A stretch of DNA of 64,000 bases from a bacterium (GCA_029945665.1 JAQSCZ010000097.1:1-64000); one strand, 5' to 3'. Counted from the stretch's first letter, positions 17,087 to 26,748 are shown. Made by a program: numbers and translations. Notes: a model not told the origin generated them from the letters alone.

Positions 17087-17803
17087 TTATGTAATTTGAA
17101 TGTTATCTGTTGATATAAGGTTTTCATTTCGGAATTTAACCACCAATTGTGCGGTTGTTACGATATCCTTTTTACAATAAGTGGCAATACGCTCCAAGTC
17201 GTTTTGCTGCCAATAGGTATGCCCTACCATGCTGCCATCAATATCGTCTTTTGGCGAGGGTATGCCAAAACATTTGGCTAAAACGTTTAATGAAGTGTAA
17301 TTTTTATAATCTCCAAATTTCCACAATTCCATGGTATCAATAAAATTAGTCTCCCAAGGCTTTTTACCAGCAACATCTAAAATGGCTGGAATATCAATTC
17401 CATTAATAAGCAACCTGCGACAGAGGTAAGGAAAATCAAATTCCTTGCCATTATGTGCCACCATCATGTGTTTAGGTCCATTGAATTTGGAATTGAGCAA
17501 ATTTACAAATTCTTGCAGCAATACTTTTTCATCATGGCCATGTATTGATTTTACTTTAAGGTGCAATTCGCCATCTAAATGGTGAAAAATACCCAGACCT
17601 ATGCATACTATTTTTCCAAATTCAGCATAGATAGCAGCTCTGTCATAAATTTTAGAAGGAATAATCTCTGGATTATTTATTGCACCTGCTTTGCGGGCCC
17701 ATAAGTCCTGCCATTCCTCATCTAAATCATCGAATAATTTTTGCTGAGATACCGTTTCTAAATCTAAAACCAGTAAATCTTGTAGTTGTATATTGTTTAG
17801 CAT
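17087..17803 (-). CDS. PolB-like 3'-5' exonuclease (RNase H-like)
   Basis: 'LLVLDLETVS' (Exo I), 'MVAHNGKEFDFPYLCRRLL' (Exo II), 'YCKKDIVTTAQLVVKFR' (Exo III). Confidence 0.85.
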   Translation of the reverse strand: MLNNIQLQDLLVLDLETVSQQKLFDDLDEEWQDLWARKAGAINNPEIIPSKIYDRAAIYAEFGKIVCIGLGIFHHLDGELHLKVKSIHGHDEKVLLQEFVNLLNSKFNGPKHMMVAHNGKEFDFPYLCRRLLINGIDIPAILDVAGKKPWETNFIDTMELWKFGDYKNYTSLNVLAKCFGIPSPKDDIDGSMVGHTYWQQNDLERIATYCKKDIVTTAQLVVKFRNENLISTDNIQIT

Positions 17804-17819
17804 AATTAGTTTTCATCGT

Positions 17820-18590
17820 TTACCAGCTGCCGCCTGCTCCTCCGCCATTAAAACCACCTCCGCCTCCGAACCCGCCAAATCCACCACCACTGCTTCCTCC
17901 TCCTCCAAAACCACCACCTCCGCCACCAAGGAACATCCAAGGCAAAAGGTAACCGCCGGTCCTGCTTACACCGCCATTTCTGCCGCCTCCGAATTTGGAA
18001 AGCACAATCAATACCACAATAATCACAACGAGCATAATCAGTGGATTGGCTTTTGGTTTTTGTCGTTTTTTTATTTTTCCAGGATCGAATTCACCCTTCA
18101 ATACTTCACTGATGGATTCTACCGCATTATCTAATCCTTGAAAGTAATTACCCGAACGAAACTCAGGTTTCATACTTTTTTCAATTATTAATTCAGTAAT
18201 ATAGTCTGTTAAAGCACCTTGTGTTTTATCGGCCGTTTGAATAAATATGGCATGGTCCTGAATGGCAATATAAATGAGCACACCACTGTTCACGCCTTCG
18301 CCTCCAACTTTATATTGTCGGGCAAATGCCAAACTGCGATCGAAAGCTGCCTGACCGTTCAATGATGCTTCAGTTACAATAGCAATTTCGGTAACCGTAC
18401 TGTCTTTTATGGCTTTAATCTTGGCATTGAGCAGCTGCTCTTGCTCAGCAGATAAAACATCTGCAAAATCATTGACATAATTAACAAAACCGGGAACTGC
18501 AGAATTATTTTGGGCAAAACAAGATACTTGCACTAAGAGCAACATACATAGCCCAAACAACCATTTACTCCCCATAAGAAATTTCATCAT
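17820..18590 (-). CDS. TPM (YgcG-type) domain protein with Gly-rich C-terminus
   Basis: 'VPGFVNYVNDFADVLSAEQEQLLNAKIKAIKDSTVTEIAIVT' then a TM and GGGGGGFGGGGSSGGGF tail. Confidence 0.9.
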   Translation of the reverse strand: MMKFLMGSKWLFGLCMLLLVQVSCFAQNNSAVPGFVNYVNDFADVLSAEQEQLLNAKIKAIKDSTVTEIAIVTEASLNGQAAFDRSLAFARQYKVGGEGVNSGVLIYIAIQDHAIFIQTADKTQGALTDYITELIIEKSMKPEFRSGNYFQGLDNAVESISEVLKGEFDPGKIKKRQKPKANPLIMLVVIIVVLIVLSKFGGGRNGGVSRTGGYLLPWMFLGGGGGGFGGGGSSGGGFGGFGGGGGFNGGGAGGSW

Positions 18591-19026
18591 TTAGTTCGTT
18601 AATATCATTACTTTCTCTAGGAAAATGGGGCTTGAGAATGCGACCAACCTCTTCTATTCCCTTTACAATTCCTATGGCAAATAGTCCTTCTTTAAAATAC
18701 CCTAGCATCAATGTTTTTACGGTGTTCCAAAAATCATCACCTGCAATTTGATGGAAACCCGTATCGCCTAATATTGCAAACTGTTTTTTAGAAGGCACGA
18801 TGTAAATTAAAACCCCATTGCGCCTTTCCGTTTCGTGCATTTTAAGTTTGGTAAAAATGGCTTGCGCATCAGTCATCACATCGTTATCGATCGACTTTGA
18901 AAAATGAACCCGTATTTCACCAGAGGTCCCTAATTCTGCAGCACGAATGGCATCGACAATTAGTTTTTCTTCCTTTTTAGAAAAAAAACGCTTTTTGAAA
19001 AATGACAAGAAAGACAATCCTGACAC
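18565..19026 (-). CDS. TPM domain protein
   Basis: 'LIVDAIRAAELGTSGEIRVHFSKSI...RNGVLIYIVPSKKQFAILGDTGFHQIAG'. Confidence 0.88.
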   Translation of the reverse strand: MSGLSFLSFFKKRFFSKKEEKLIVDAIRAAELGTSGEIRVHFSKSIDNDVMTDAQAIFTKLKMHETERRNGVLIYIVPSKKQFAILGDTGFHQIAGDDFWNTVKTLMLGYFKEGLFAIGIVKGIEEVGRILKPHFPRESNDINELNDEISYGE

Positions 19027-19028
19027 TA

Positions 19029-19628
19029 TTATTTATCAAATAATTTTTCAACGTCAGGTGCTTTATCACTGCCTTCGGTTGCTTTAAATTCGTCTTTCGC
19101 CTTGAAACCAAACATACCAGCAAAAATATTCCCTGGGAATGTCCTTGCACTAATATTATAATTTCTTACTGCGGTATTATAGTCGCTCCTTGAAGTTTGA
19201 ATGCGATTCTCTGTACCTTCTAACTGACTTTGCAAACCAAGAAATGCTTCAGTACTTCTGATTGTTGGATATGCTTCCATTGTAATCTTAATCGCCGTAT
19301 TGATTCTATCGCCCACTGCATTTAAGTCGGCAGGTGTTTGTGCTTTGCTAGCCGCATCTTTAATATCAGATGCTTCTTTTTCAAGATTAGGTATACCCGC
19401 ACGAGCGTTGGTAACATTGGTTAATATGTCTTTCTCATTTTCAGCTGCTTTTTTAACTGTAGCAATTAATGAAGGCAATAAATCGGCTCTTCTTTGGTAC
19501 TGTGTTTGCACATCACCCCAAGCCTTTTTAACTTCCTCGTCACCTTGTACTAAACCATTGTATTTACCACAACCATAAAAGCCTAGTAACAAAACAATTC
19601 CTAAAACGATTAATAATCCCTTTTTCAT
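19029..19628 (-). CDS. lemA: LemA family protein
   Basis: 'NGLVQGDEEVKKAWGDVQTQYQRRADLLPSLIATVKKAA'; clustered with TPM genes. Confidence 0.95.
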   Translation of the reverse strand: MKKGLLIVLGIVLLLGFYGCGKYNGLVQGDEEVKKAWGDVQTQYQRRADLLPSLIATVKKAAENEKDILTNVTNARAGIPNLEKEASDIKDAASKAQTPADLNAVGDRINTAIKITMEAYPTIRSTEAFLGLQSQLEGTENRIQTSRSDYNTAVRNYNISARTFPGNIFAGMFGFKAKDEFKATEGSDKAPDVEKLFDK

Positions 19629-19631
19629 TTT

Positions 19632-20315
19632 TTATATAAATTTTACGTCAAATGTAGTAGAAAATTCATTAATCAACCTATTTTTTACATCAATAATATC
19701 AATTGAACGACCAATTTCATTTTGCAAAGAGGTAACTGACTTGTCGGCTATACCGCAAGGAATAATATGATTAAACAGATTTAAATCGGTATTCACATTT
19801 AAGGCTAAACCATGCATGGTTATAAACCTGCTGCATTTGATACCAATAGCTGCTATCTTTCTTTCATTGCTACTCCCTTTTCCTATCCAAATACCTATTC
19901 TACCATCTATTCTTTCGCTCTCAATAGCATAAAAACGAAGTGTGTTAATAATACATTCTTCAACACGAAAAACAAATTCCTTGACCCCTATTTTCAATGC
20001 TTCAATATCAAAAATTGGATACACCACCAATTGACCAGGACCATGGTAAGTAATATCGCCGCCCCTTTCTATGTGATAGGAGGTAATATTTCTTTCGGCT
20101 AATTCAGTTTCATTCAACAACAAATTTTTCATCTCGGCACTCTTACCCATCGTGTATACATGCGGATGTTCGCATATAAGCAATGTATGTTTTGCATCGG
20201 GCAATTCTTTGTTTTCTAACTTATATTGGATGGCTGTATTGAAAATTTCTTTTTGAATTTGCCAGGCCGCATTGTATTCGATTAAACCCAATTCTTGTAA
20301 ACGGCAATTTTGCAT
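19632..20315 (-). CDS. lipB: Lipoyl(octanoyl) transferase LipB
   Basis: 'HTLLICEHPHVYTMGKSA', 'ERGGDITYHGPGQLVVYPIFD', 'KIAAIGIKCSRFITMHGLALNVNTDL'. Confidence 0.96.
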   Translation of the reverse strand: MQNCRLQELGLIEYNAAWQIQKEIFNTAIQYKLENKELPDAKHTLLICEHPHVYTMGKSAEMKNLLLNETELAERNITSYHIERGGDITYHGPGQLVVYPIFDIEALKIGVKEFVFRVEECIINTLRFYAIESERIDGRIGIWIGKGSSNERKIAAIGIKCSRFITMHGLALNVNTDLNLFNHIIPCGIADKSVTSLQNEIGRSIDIIDVKNRLINEFSTTFDVKFI

Positions 20316-20429
20316 GGCACAAAGATACTCTATAAAAATTATTTGGAAGGATTTGAAGCGTTTCTATGATTAATTGGAATTGTTTTTTTCAAATTAATTA
20401 AATAGTCTTATTTTTATCGCACTAAAACA

Positions 20430-20813
20430 ATGTCGGAACACAACGAACTTGGCAAAAAAGGCGAACAATTAGCCAAAGAACATTTAATGGCCAAAGGCTA
20501 TAGTATTATTGCTCTCAACTTTCGAGCGGGCAGAGCCGAAGTAGACATTATCGCTAAAATTGGGGATACTTATGTATTTGCAGAAGTAAAGACCCGCACA
20601 TCCGAACATTACGGCTTACCTGAGAGTTTTGTGAGCAACAAAAAACAGAAACTTTTTGCACAAGCAGCAGAGGCTTTTTGCGAGATAAATAACCATACAG
20701 ACATAGAAATTAGATATGATATTATTTCTGTCATAATCAATCAATATTTAGAGAATGTGTTCCATATTGAAGATGCATTTTTTCCGGATAATTTGGGGTT
20801 GAAGCAGTATTAG
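20430..20813 (+). CDS. YraN family (UPF0102) endonuclease-like protein
   Basis: 'ELGKKGEQLAKEHLMAKGYSIIALNFRAGRAEVDIIAKIGDTYVFAEVKTRTSEHYG'. Confidence 0.95.
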   Translation: MSEHNELGKKGEQLAKEHLMAKGYSIIALNFRAGRAEVDIIAKIGDTYVFAEVKTRTSEHYGLPESFVSNKKQKLFAQAAEAFCEINNHTDIEIRYDIISVIINQYLENVFHIEDAFFPDNLGLKQY

Positions 20814-20882
20814 GGATTAGTGGGATTGCGTTTGTTACCAATAATTGCCTTTAATATTTGTATTGCGGATGAAAGAAAGTGC

Positions 20883-20935
20883 TTTTTTAACCGCAATGGT
20901 CACAAAGCAAAGCCACACAAAGGTCACAGAGGGTG
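20883..20935. repeat. Solo left-half copy of the AACCacgaaGTACACAAAG...CACAGAG interspersed repeat
   Basis: TTTTTTAACCGCAATGGTCACAAAGCAAAGCCACACAAAGGTCACAGAGG aligns with 26609-26661 (TTTTTTAACCACGAAGTACACAAAAGAAAGGACCACACAAAGATCACAGAGA). Confidence 0.65.
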
Positions 20936-20980
20936 CAATTTTTATTAGTAAATTGAAAAATACTTCCTTTTATTTTACGC

Positions 20981-23827
20981 CTATTCGATTGTTATCTCAT
21001 CTACAAAAATAAAAGCATCGCCTCCAGCACCTTGGTGCCAAGCAGGAAGTTGACCGTAATTCAATGCTTTGACTTTGATGTAGCGGTATTGGTTTGTTAA
21101 AGATGCGCTTGCAAATTCCTTGCGTTGCACATTGTAATTGCTGTCTGCTACCTCATTGTCAATGGTTTTTATTTCTTCGAAATTAATCCCATCTACCGAG
21201 CCATAGTAAATCACTTTTTGTGGCATTAAAATCCAAGAACGTGTATCTTGTAAAAAGCCAGTTGAAATTTTAGAAATACTTTTCACCTCCTTTAAATCGA
21301 CTATGGCTTCAAAGTCTTGCGACTGATAGCCCTGCCAACGGCCCTTGCGCCAATCGGTATCGCCTGTTAAGCCATCCAATAAACCCTCCTCGCCATCGGC
21401 TGTGTATTGCTTGTTATAGGTTGAATTTATTTTGATCGTGTAGTTGTTGGGGCGTTTGTAGAAATGCGCAGTGCTCACAGCGCTAAAATGTTTACCCCCA
21501 TTAACAATATGAATGGCCTTTATTGTTGTATTCTTATCAATTATTAGAATAGAATCTCTTCCAAATCTTCTGGAATTTAAACTTGGTTCTTGCCCATCAA
21601 TTGTATAATAAATACCATCCATTGGGCTTTTAAAATATCTATTAAAATTTATTGAATCAACATTTGTTGTTAATTTTAATTTCAAAGTGGTGCTGATAAT
21701 ATCCTTGCTGTTCGATGCAATAATTGGTGCAGACATATACTGTTTCAATAACCTATCGCTTAAATCCTCATTTTTACAATAACTGTAATAATAGTTTGAA
21801 TTTTTGCCAGTAAGCTTAAACCAATCTGATTGAGTATAGGCTTGGTCATATGGAAATCCATTTTTATAAACTGTAGCACTACTGTTGCCATTCAATAGCT
21901 TTACACTATCAAACATCATCCATCCAAATTCAAAATTTGTTGATGTTGGATTCACGGGATAAAACCCCATGGCACTGAAGACATACCATGCACTCATTTG
22001 TCCGCAATCTTCATTCCCACACAACCCATCAGGCGTTGGTTTGTACAATTCATTGCAAATTTTTTTGACATATTTTGAGCTAGAATCTATCGTACTAAAA
22101 AGATAGGGAATATGGTGACTGGGTTCATTGCCTTGTGCATATTGACCAACCAAGCCTGTGATATCGGATTGCTCTCTGCCGGTAGTTCTAGGATCTGCGT
22201 TAAACAATTGAGCTATTCTTAAATCATTTCTTACCACTTCATAATCTTGTGGAAAGGCAAATGAATATTGCCATGCATTCGCTTCTGTAAAATGGTTGTT
22301 AACTTGCTTGGGGTCAAATGGCTCGAGCCATCCTCCATTTTTTCGTGGACGAACAAAGCCTGATTTAAAATCATAGACATTCTGCCACCCTTGACTTAAT
22401 TGATTGAAATAGTCTTCATCTTTAGATTCAGATAATGCTTTTGCAATTTCCGAAACACAATAAAAATCATAGCTATACTCCAGCGTTTTGCTCACACTCT
22501 CGCTTTCATCTTCAATGCTTAAATACCCTTTCTCCCTAAACTTATCCAAGCCAAAGCGATTGCTCATGGCCTCGGCCTTTACAGCCGGATAAATGGCCTT
22601 CAATTCCTCTAAAGAAATAACACCTTTGTTATAAGCATCTAAAATCACACTCACGCTGTGAAAGCCTATCATGCAATTGGTTTCATTGCCCCATAATTCC
22701 CACATGGGTAAGCGGCCGCTTTGTTCAAACTGCGCTTTGAAAGTCATGATGAAATCGTGTGAGCGCTTTTTATCGATAATGTTTAGTAAAGGATGTAATG
22801 CTCGATGGGTATCCCACAAAGAAAAAACGGTGTAGTAATTAAATCCTTCTGCTTTGTGAATTTGCTTGTCGCGGCCTCTATACCTGCCATCCACATCGTT
22901 CATGATGTTGGGGTGTATCATGCAATGGTAAAGGGCTGTATAAAAATTTACTTTTTCGTCTTTAGTGCCACCATACGACTTGATGCGATTGAGCTCTAAG
23001 TTCCAAGCGCTATTCGCATCTTTCTTTACTTTTTCGAAATTCCAGTGGGGCAATTCGGTTGTTAAATTATTTTTGGCGCCTGCTTCATCTGCACTTGAAA
23101 GAGCTGTTTTTACCAATATTTTTTCACCTACTTTGACCCAATATCCTAAATTAATTTTGGTTTCGCCTTTCTCATTTTTACTGATGATAATTTGATCGGC
23201 ATCCCTGCTTACTTCAAAATAATAATAAACCAATTGGTTCTCGGCCCAAGCTTTTGATCTTCTCAGTCCCGAAAAACTATGCTTATTGATTTCGGTAATC
23301 TTGCCTTCCAATAATTCATCGCGGTGTTTTAAATTAAGGGTAATCCATGCATACCCTGCCTTTGAATACGTATATTGTTGCAAACCCACACGTGTTGTTG
23401 AGGTCAGTTCGACCTTTATGCCGTTATCCAATTTTACTGAATAATAGCCCGCTTTGGCTATTTCATTTTTATGCGAAAAGGTGTAATACAAGGTGTCAAT
23501 TTTCTGAATGGGTTCAACAGGTTTACTCACAAAAGTCGGCATAAAAGCAATATCCCCATAGTCGCTGCAACCTGTGCCGCTTAAATGGGTATGAGAAAAC
23601 CCATAAATAATACTATCGCTGTAATGATAGCCACTGCAGCCATCCCAACTGCCATCAATGCGGGTATCGGGACTCAATTGCACCATTGCAAAAGGCATGG
23701 TGACTCCCGGAAAGGTGTGCCCATGGCCGCCGGTGCCAATCATGGGATTGACATATTGGGTGTAATTATTTTGGGCATGCATACCAGAAATAATTAACAA
23801 TATTATGAATGTTGATATGGCTCTCAT
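20981..23827 (-). CDS. GH92 family alpha-mannosidase-like glycoside hydrolase with C-terminal chitobiase/FN3-like and F5/8 type C domains
   Basis: 'YVNPMIGTGGHGHTFPGVTMPFAMVQLSPDTR...GCSGYHYSD', 'FSLWDTHRALHPL', 'GNEDCGQMSAWYVFSAMGFYPVNP'; real start MRAISTFIILLIISGMHAQ at 23827 (upstream 53 aa in the ORF track are repeat/leader). Confidence 0.93.
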   Translation of the reverse strand: MRAISTFIILLIISGMHAQNNYTQYVNPMIGTGGHGHTFPGVTMPFAMVQLSPDTRIDGSWDGCSGYHYSDSIIYGFSHTHLSGTGCSDYGDIAFMPTFVSKPVEPIQKIDTLYYTFSHKNEIAKAGYYSVKLDNGIKVELTSTTRVGLQQYTYSKAGYAWITLNLKHRDELLEGKITEINKHSFSGLRRSKAWAENQLVYYYFEVSRDADQIIISKNEKGETKINLGYWVKVGEKILVKTALSSADEAGAKNNLTTELPHWNFEKVKKDANSAWNLELNRIKSYGGTKDEKVNFYTALYHCMIHPNIMNDVDGRYRGRDKQIHKAEGFNYYTVFSLWDTHRALHPLLNIIDKKRSHDFIMTFKAQFEQSGRLPMWELWGNETNCMIGFHSVSVILDAYNKGVISLEELKAIYPAVKAEAMSNRFGLDKFREKGYLSIEDESESVSKTLEYSYDFYCVSEIAKALSESKDEDYFNQLSQGWQNVYDFKSGFVRPRKNGGWLEPFDPKQVNNHFTEANAWQYSFAFPQDYEVVRNDLRIAQLFNADPRTTGREQSDITGLVGQYAQGNEPSHHIPYLFSTIDSSSKYVKKICNELYKPTPDGLCGNEDCGQMSAWYVFSAMGFYPVNPTSTNFEFGWMMFDSVKLLNGNSSATVYKNGFPYDQAYTQSDWFKLTGKNSNYYYSYCKNEDLSDRLLKQYMSAPIIASNSKDIISTTLKLKLTTNVDSINFNRYFKSPMDGIYYTIDGQEPSLNSRRFGRDSILIIDKNTTIKAIHIVNGGKHFSAVSTAHFYKRPNNYTIKINSTYNKQYTADGEEGLLDGLTGDTDWRKGRWQGYQSQDFEAIVDLKEVKSISKISTGFLQDTRSWILMPQKVIYYGSVDGINFEEIKTIDNEVADSNYNVQRKEFASASLTNQYRYIKVKALNYGQLPAWHQGAGGDAFIFVDEITIE

Positions 23828-23944
23828 TGGATGTGGTGAAATTATAAAATTAATTTGATTGTGGTGAATATTTGTCATTTTATTTGCAAAAAAACCAGCA
23901 AATAAATCGCCAAATATAGTTGCAATGGTTACATTTTTTTTGTA

Positions 23945-24235
23945 AAGATATGTGACCCCGCTGGGGTCAGGAACACATATAGCCATATTTATTCTGTTAT
24001 AATTTGTAGGTCATTTGAGATGTTGTCTTACAAATATATGACCCCTCTGGGGTCAGGAACCATGTAGCCATATTTATTCTGTCATAATTGGTTGGTCATT
24101 TTGATGTGTTGTAGTACAGATATGTGACCCCGCTGGGGTCAGGAAACATTTAGCCATATTTATTCTGTTATAATTTGTAGGTCATTTGAGATGTTGTAGT
24201 AACGATAGGCGACCAAGATGGGTTAGGGAAACCAA
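23945..24235. repeat. ~86-bp tandem repeat, about 3.5 copies, each with a palindromic GACCCC-N3-GGGGTC core
   Basis: Cores at 23954-23968, 24040-24054, 24126-24140 (period 86) and degenerate at 24211-24224; shared flank TAGCCATATTTATTCTGTTATAATTTGTAGGTCATTTGAGATGTTGT. Confidence 0.92.
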
Positions 24236-24317
24236 TTCGATCAAATAAAAAGACAAAAAAAGTTTGCTTACTTGGGTATTCATTTCAAATATCCTATTTT
24301 TGATTTTACAACAAGAA

Positions 24318-24782
24318 ATGAAATTTTTTATAGGACTTTTTATTTTACTGCTCCAAACTCCTTGCAATGGGCAAACTCAACCTCAGGTAATTAATTCATC
24401 TGGTTTCTTTTTAACAAATAATTTATACCAATTTGACTTGAGTATTGGTGAACCACTCATTCAAACAATTAGCGGGAGTAATTCTTTATTAACCCAAGGC
24501 TTTCTACAACCAGAAATCAAGGCAAGCAACCAACTGGACTTATTGCTATCATTAACCCCAATTCACATATACCCCAATCCTGTTAGTGCCTTTATTACCA
24601 TTCAAAGTGACTTGCCGAATCTTCAATTTGAGATAAGCGACATGACGGGTAAAATTGTTTTCGAACAACATAGTGCGTACCATTTGAACCTTGAATTTTT
24701 AAGTAATGGAATTTATACCCTATTTATTTACAATGAAAATAAGTTGCTCATCAACACCCAAAAAATTTGCAAAATCGATTAA
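24318..24782 (+). CDS. Small secreted T9SS type A sorting domain-containing protein
   Basis: Signal peptide from ATG 24318 (MKFFIGLFILLLQTPCNGQ), 'LSIGEPLIQTISGSNSLLTQGFLQP', C-term 'IHIYPNPVSAFITIQSDLPNLQFEISDMTGKIVFE...NGIYTLFIYNENKLLINTQKICKI'. Confidence 0.88.
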   Translation: MKFFIGLFILLLQTPCNGQTQPQVINSSGFFLTNNLYQFDLSIGEPLIQTISGSNSLLTQGFLQPEIKASNQLDLLLSLTPIHIYPNPVSAFITIQSDLPNLQFEISDMTGKIVFEQHSAYHLNLEFLSNGIYTLFIYNENKLLINTQKICKID

Positions 24783-24788
24783 AACAAT

Positions 24789-26453
24789 ATGAAACATTTT
24801 ACCATTTGTCTTCTTTTATTTGTAGGTTTTGTGATTGTTGCAAAAGCCCAAGTACCAAGCGGTATAAATTACCAAGGTATAGCTCGAAATTCTACTGGTC
24901 AACCATTAGCGAACCAAACCATAGGGCTACAAATAAGCATTTACGATAGTACGACAACACGCACCGATGTCTATATTGAAAGTCGCACCCTTACCACCAA
25001 TGTACTTGGTTTGTATACATTGGTAATAGGGAAAGGCACAGTTATAAGCGGCCACTTTGATAGTATTCGATGGGAGAATAATGAAAAATGGATAGAAGTG
25101 CAAATAGATCCTAGTGGAGGCAAAAAATATACACTTAGAGGCATTCAACAATTAATGAGCGTTCCTTATGCCTTGTTTGCGGGCAATATAAAACCTCGCA
25201 ATGACTTACAAACATTAAGTTTAAAAAATGACAGCATCGTATTGAGTAAAAATGGAGGTGCTATTTGGCTCAATCAATTTTATGACAACACCGATTCTCA
25301 AAAATTGATTAAGAAAAACAACAGTTTAAAAATTAGCAATGGCAATACCGTTATTTTAAATGATGAAGACAGTACCAATGAAATTCAAAACCTTAGCATT
25401 TCGCGTGACACTATTCGTCTTTCCAAAAGTAGTAAGATAATTAAACTACCTGATCCTTTAGATGCAATTGAGGAAGCTATGGGTTGTGTTTTTGTGCACC
25501 GCTATTGCACTGGCGATGGTAGTCTTTCGAATCCTTGGAAATCAAGTGACAAATCGGCTGGGATTTTTGAAGCCATTAAACATTTAACCATCACGAAACG
25601 CATTGTCTATTTCAAACCAGGCTATTATTTTACAAGTGGGGCCTTAGATGTTGATTTTTCAAAACTATTACCCAACCTCAGTAATTCTGTATGGAAAACC
25701 ACTTTTTCTGGTTATGGTATAGAATTTCAAGGTCACAATGCCAGTATCTACGTAAATGGAGGCGGTCCATTAACAGGTGGCAAACCCGGTATTGTGTTCA
25801 ATTGGAAAGGTGAGCATGCCTTTTATTGGAAATTCTCTGGACTACAATTTTATGGTGTGGTGGATACCGCACTCGTACAATTTGGCAATAGCTATGAGTT
25901 CCCTTGGAATGGTTGCGAATTTGATATAATAGGCAACAATGGATATGTTGATGCTAACTATGCAACCAAAGCTTCTCGGGCCTCTGCTATTAAAGTTTGT
26001 TGGCCTTTAGATTGTCGTATGCATTTAGTGGGTGTTTGTGCAACAGGTTGTGGTGTAGAATTAGAAACGGCTACTTTCTGTACCATTAGTGGGTGTTTCA
26101 GCAATACGCTAATACCGAATACGAATACCATTTACAGCAATTCTTATGGCCTGAAACTCATCAATTGTCAGAGTAATACCTTTACGCACATGGACTTAGA
26201 GATTACCCATACAGGAATTAAATTTGAGCAATGGAGTATGCAAAATACGTTCTCTGCTATCTTTGTTTCTTATGGCGATACGACAGGGGCTACATTTGAT
26301 AATAGCAAGCAAGTAACCAATGGTAAAAATGTCATTATTTCCATTCGCAGCGGCGGTACCGCACAAGCACCGAATTTACCGATTGCACAAAAATTATTTA
26401 GCAATAACAGTGATGCGACCAAGGTTAATATTATGAATTATTTCGGTTGGTAA
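24789..26453 (+). CDS. Secreted protein: Bacteroidota 'SGINYQGIARN' N-terminal domain plus putative right-handed beta-helix region
   Basis: 554 aa; signal peptide, 'VPSGINYQGIARNSTGQPLANQTIGLQISIYDS...LGLYTLVIGKG...SVPYALFAG'; C-terminal half has 'GTGDGSLSNPWKSSDKSAGIFEAIKHL'-style and 'GVELETATFCTISGCFSNTLIPNTN..SYGLKLINCQSNTF' beta-helix-like repeats. Confidence 0.7.
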   Translation: MKHFTICLLLFVGFVIVAKAQVPSGINYQGIARNSTGQPLANQTIGLQISIYDSTTTRTDVYIESRTLTTNVLGLYTLVIGKGTVISGHFDSIRWENNEKWIEVQIDPSGGKKYTLRGIQQLMSVPYALFAGNIKPRNDLQTLSLKNDSIVLSKNGGAIWLNQFYDNTDSQKLIKKNNSLKISNGNTVILNDEDSTNEIQNLSISRDTIRLSKSSKIIKLPDPLDAIEEAMGCVFVHRYCTGDGSLSNPWKSSDKSAGIFEAIKHLTITKRIVYFKPGYYFTSGALDVDFSKLLPNLSNSVWKTTFSGYGIEFQGHNASIYVNGGGPLTGGKPGIVFNWKGEHAFYWKFSGLQFYGVVDTALVQFGNSYEFPWNGCEFDIIGNNGYVDANYATKASRASAIKVCWPLDCRMHLVGVCATGCGVELETATFCTISGCFSNTLIPNTNTIYSNSYGLKLINCQSNTFTHMDLEITHTGIKFEQWSMQNTFSAIFVSYGDTTGATFDNSKQVTNGKNVIISIRSGGTAQAPNLPIAQKLFSNNSDATKVNIMNYFGW

Positions 26454-26465
26454 AAAACATTGTCA

Positions 26466-26607
26466 CATTACCATATGGGGATTGACATATTGGGTGTAGT
26501 TATTTTGGGTATCTAAACCCGAACGTAAAAGAATGCAAAACAAGTAATGAGGGTTCTCATTTGATGAAGGGAAAGTATAAAAGCATTTTGATTATGCAAT
26601 ATTGTAT
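26466..26607 (-). pseudogene. Decayed duplicate of the 5' end of the GH92 gene and its leader
   Basis: ATATGGGGATTGACATATTGGGTGTAGTTATTTTGGGTATCTAAACCCGAA vs 23743-23789; further homology GGTTCTCATTTGATGAAGGGAAAGTATAAAAGCATTTTGATTATG vs 23819-23865. Confidence 0.8.
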
Positions 26608-26613
26608 TCTTTT

Positions 26614-26748
26614 TTAACCACGAAGTACACAAAAGAAAGGACCACACAAAGATCACAGAGAAAATTAATCAAAAAGGGACATATAATTTCTAATGGAAAA
26701 ACCTTTGTGAATTTTATGATGTATCAACTTCGTGTCCTTTGTGGTTAA
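26614..26748. mobile_element. MITE-like palindromic interspersed element (about 135 bp) with imperfect terminal inverted repeats
   Basis: TTAACCACGAAGTACACAAA ... CTTCGTGTCCTTTGTGGTTAA; interrupts the GH92-leader duplicate, whose homology resumes at TTTGTCATCTTATTTGCC (26761). Confidence 0.65.

Noticed and set aside
17820-17990. Gly-rich low-complexity tract at the end of the TPM protein
   Set aside because: Typical GGGGFGGGGSSGGG tail of YgcG-type TPM proteins; not novel.
23828-23986. 53-aa N-terminal extension of GH92 in the ORF track
   Set aside because: Runs through the palindromic repeat and leader; a normal signal peptide starts at the ATG at 23827.
23945-24235. Tandem repeats could be a CRISPR array
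   Set aside because: Whole 86-bp units are repeated, including the sequence between palindromes; no unique spacers and no cas genes in the window.
24182-24367. 61-aa minus-strand ORF
   Set aside because: Overlaps degenerate repeat copy and the T9SS gene start; no protein-like features.
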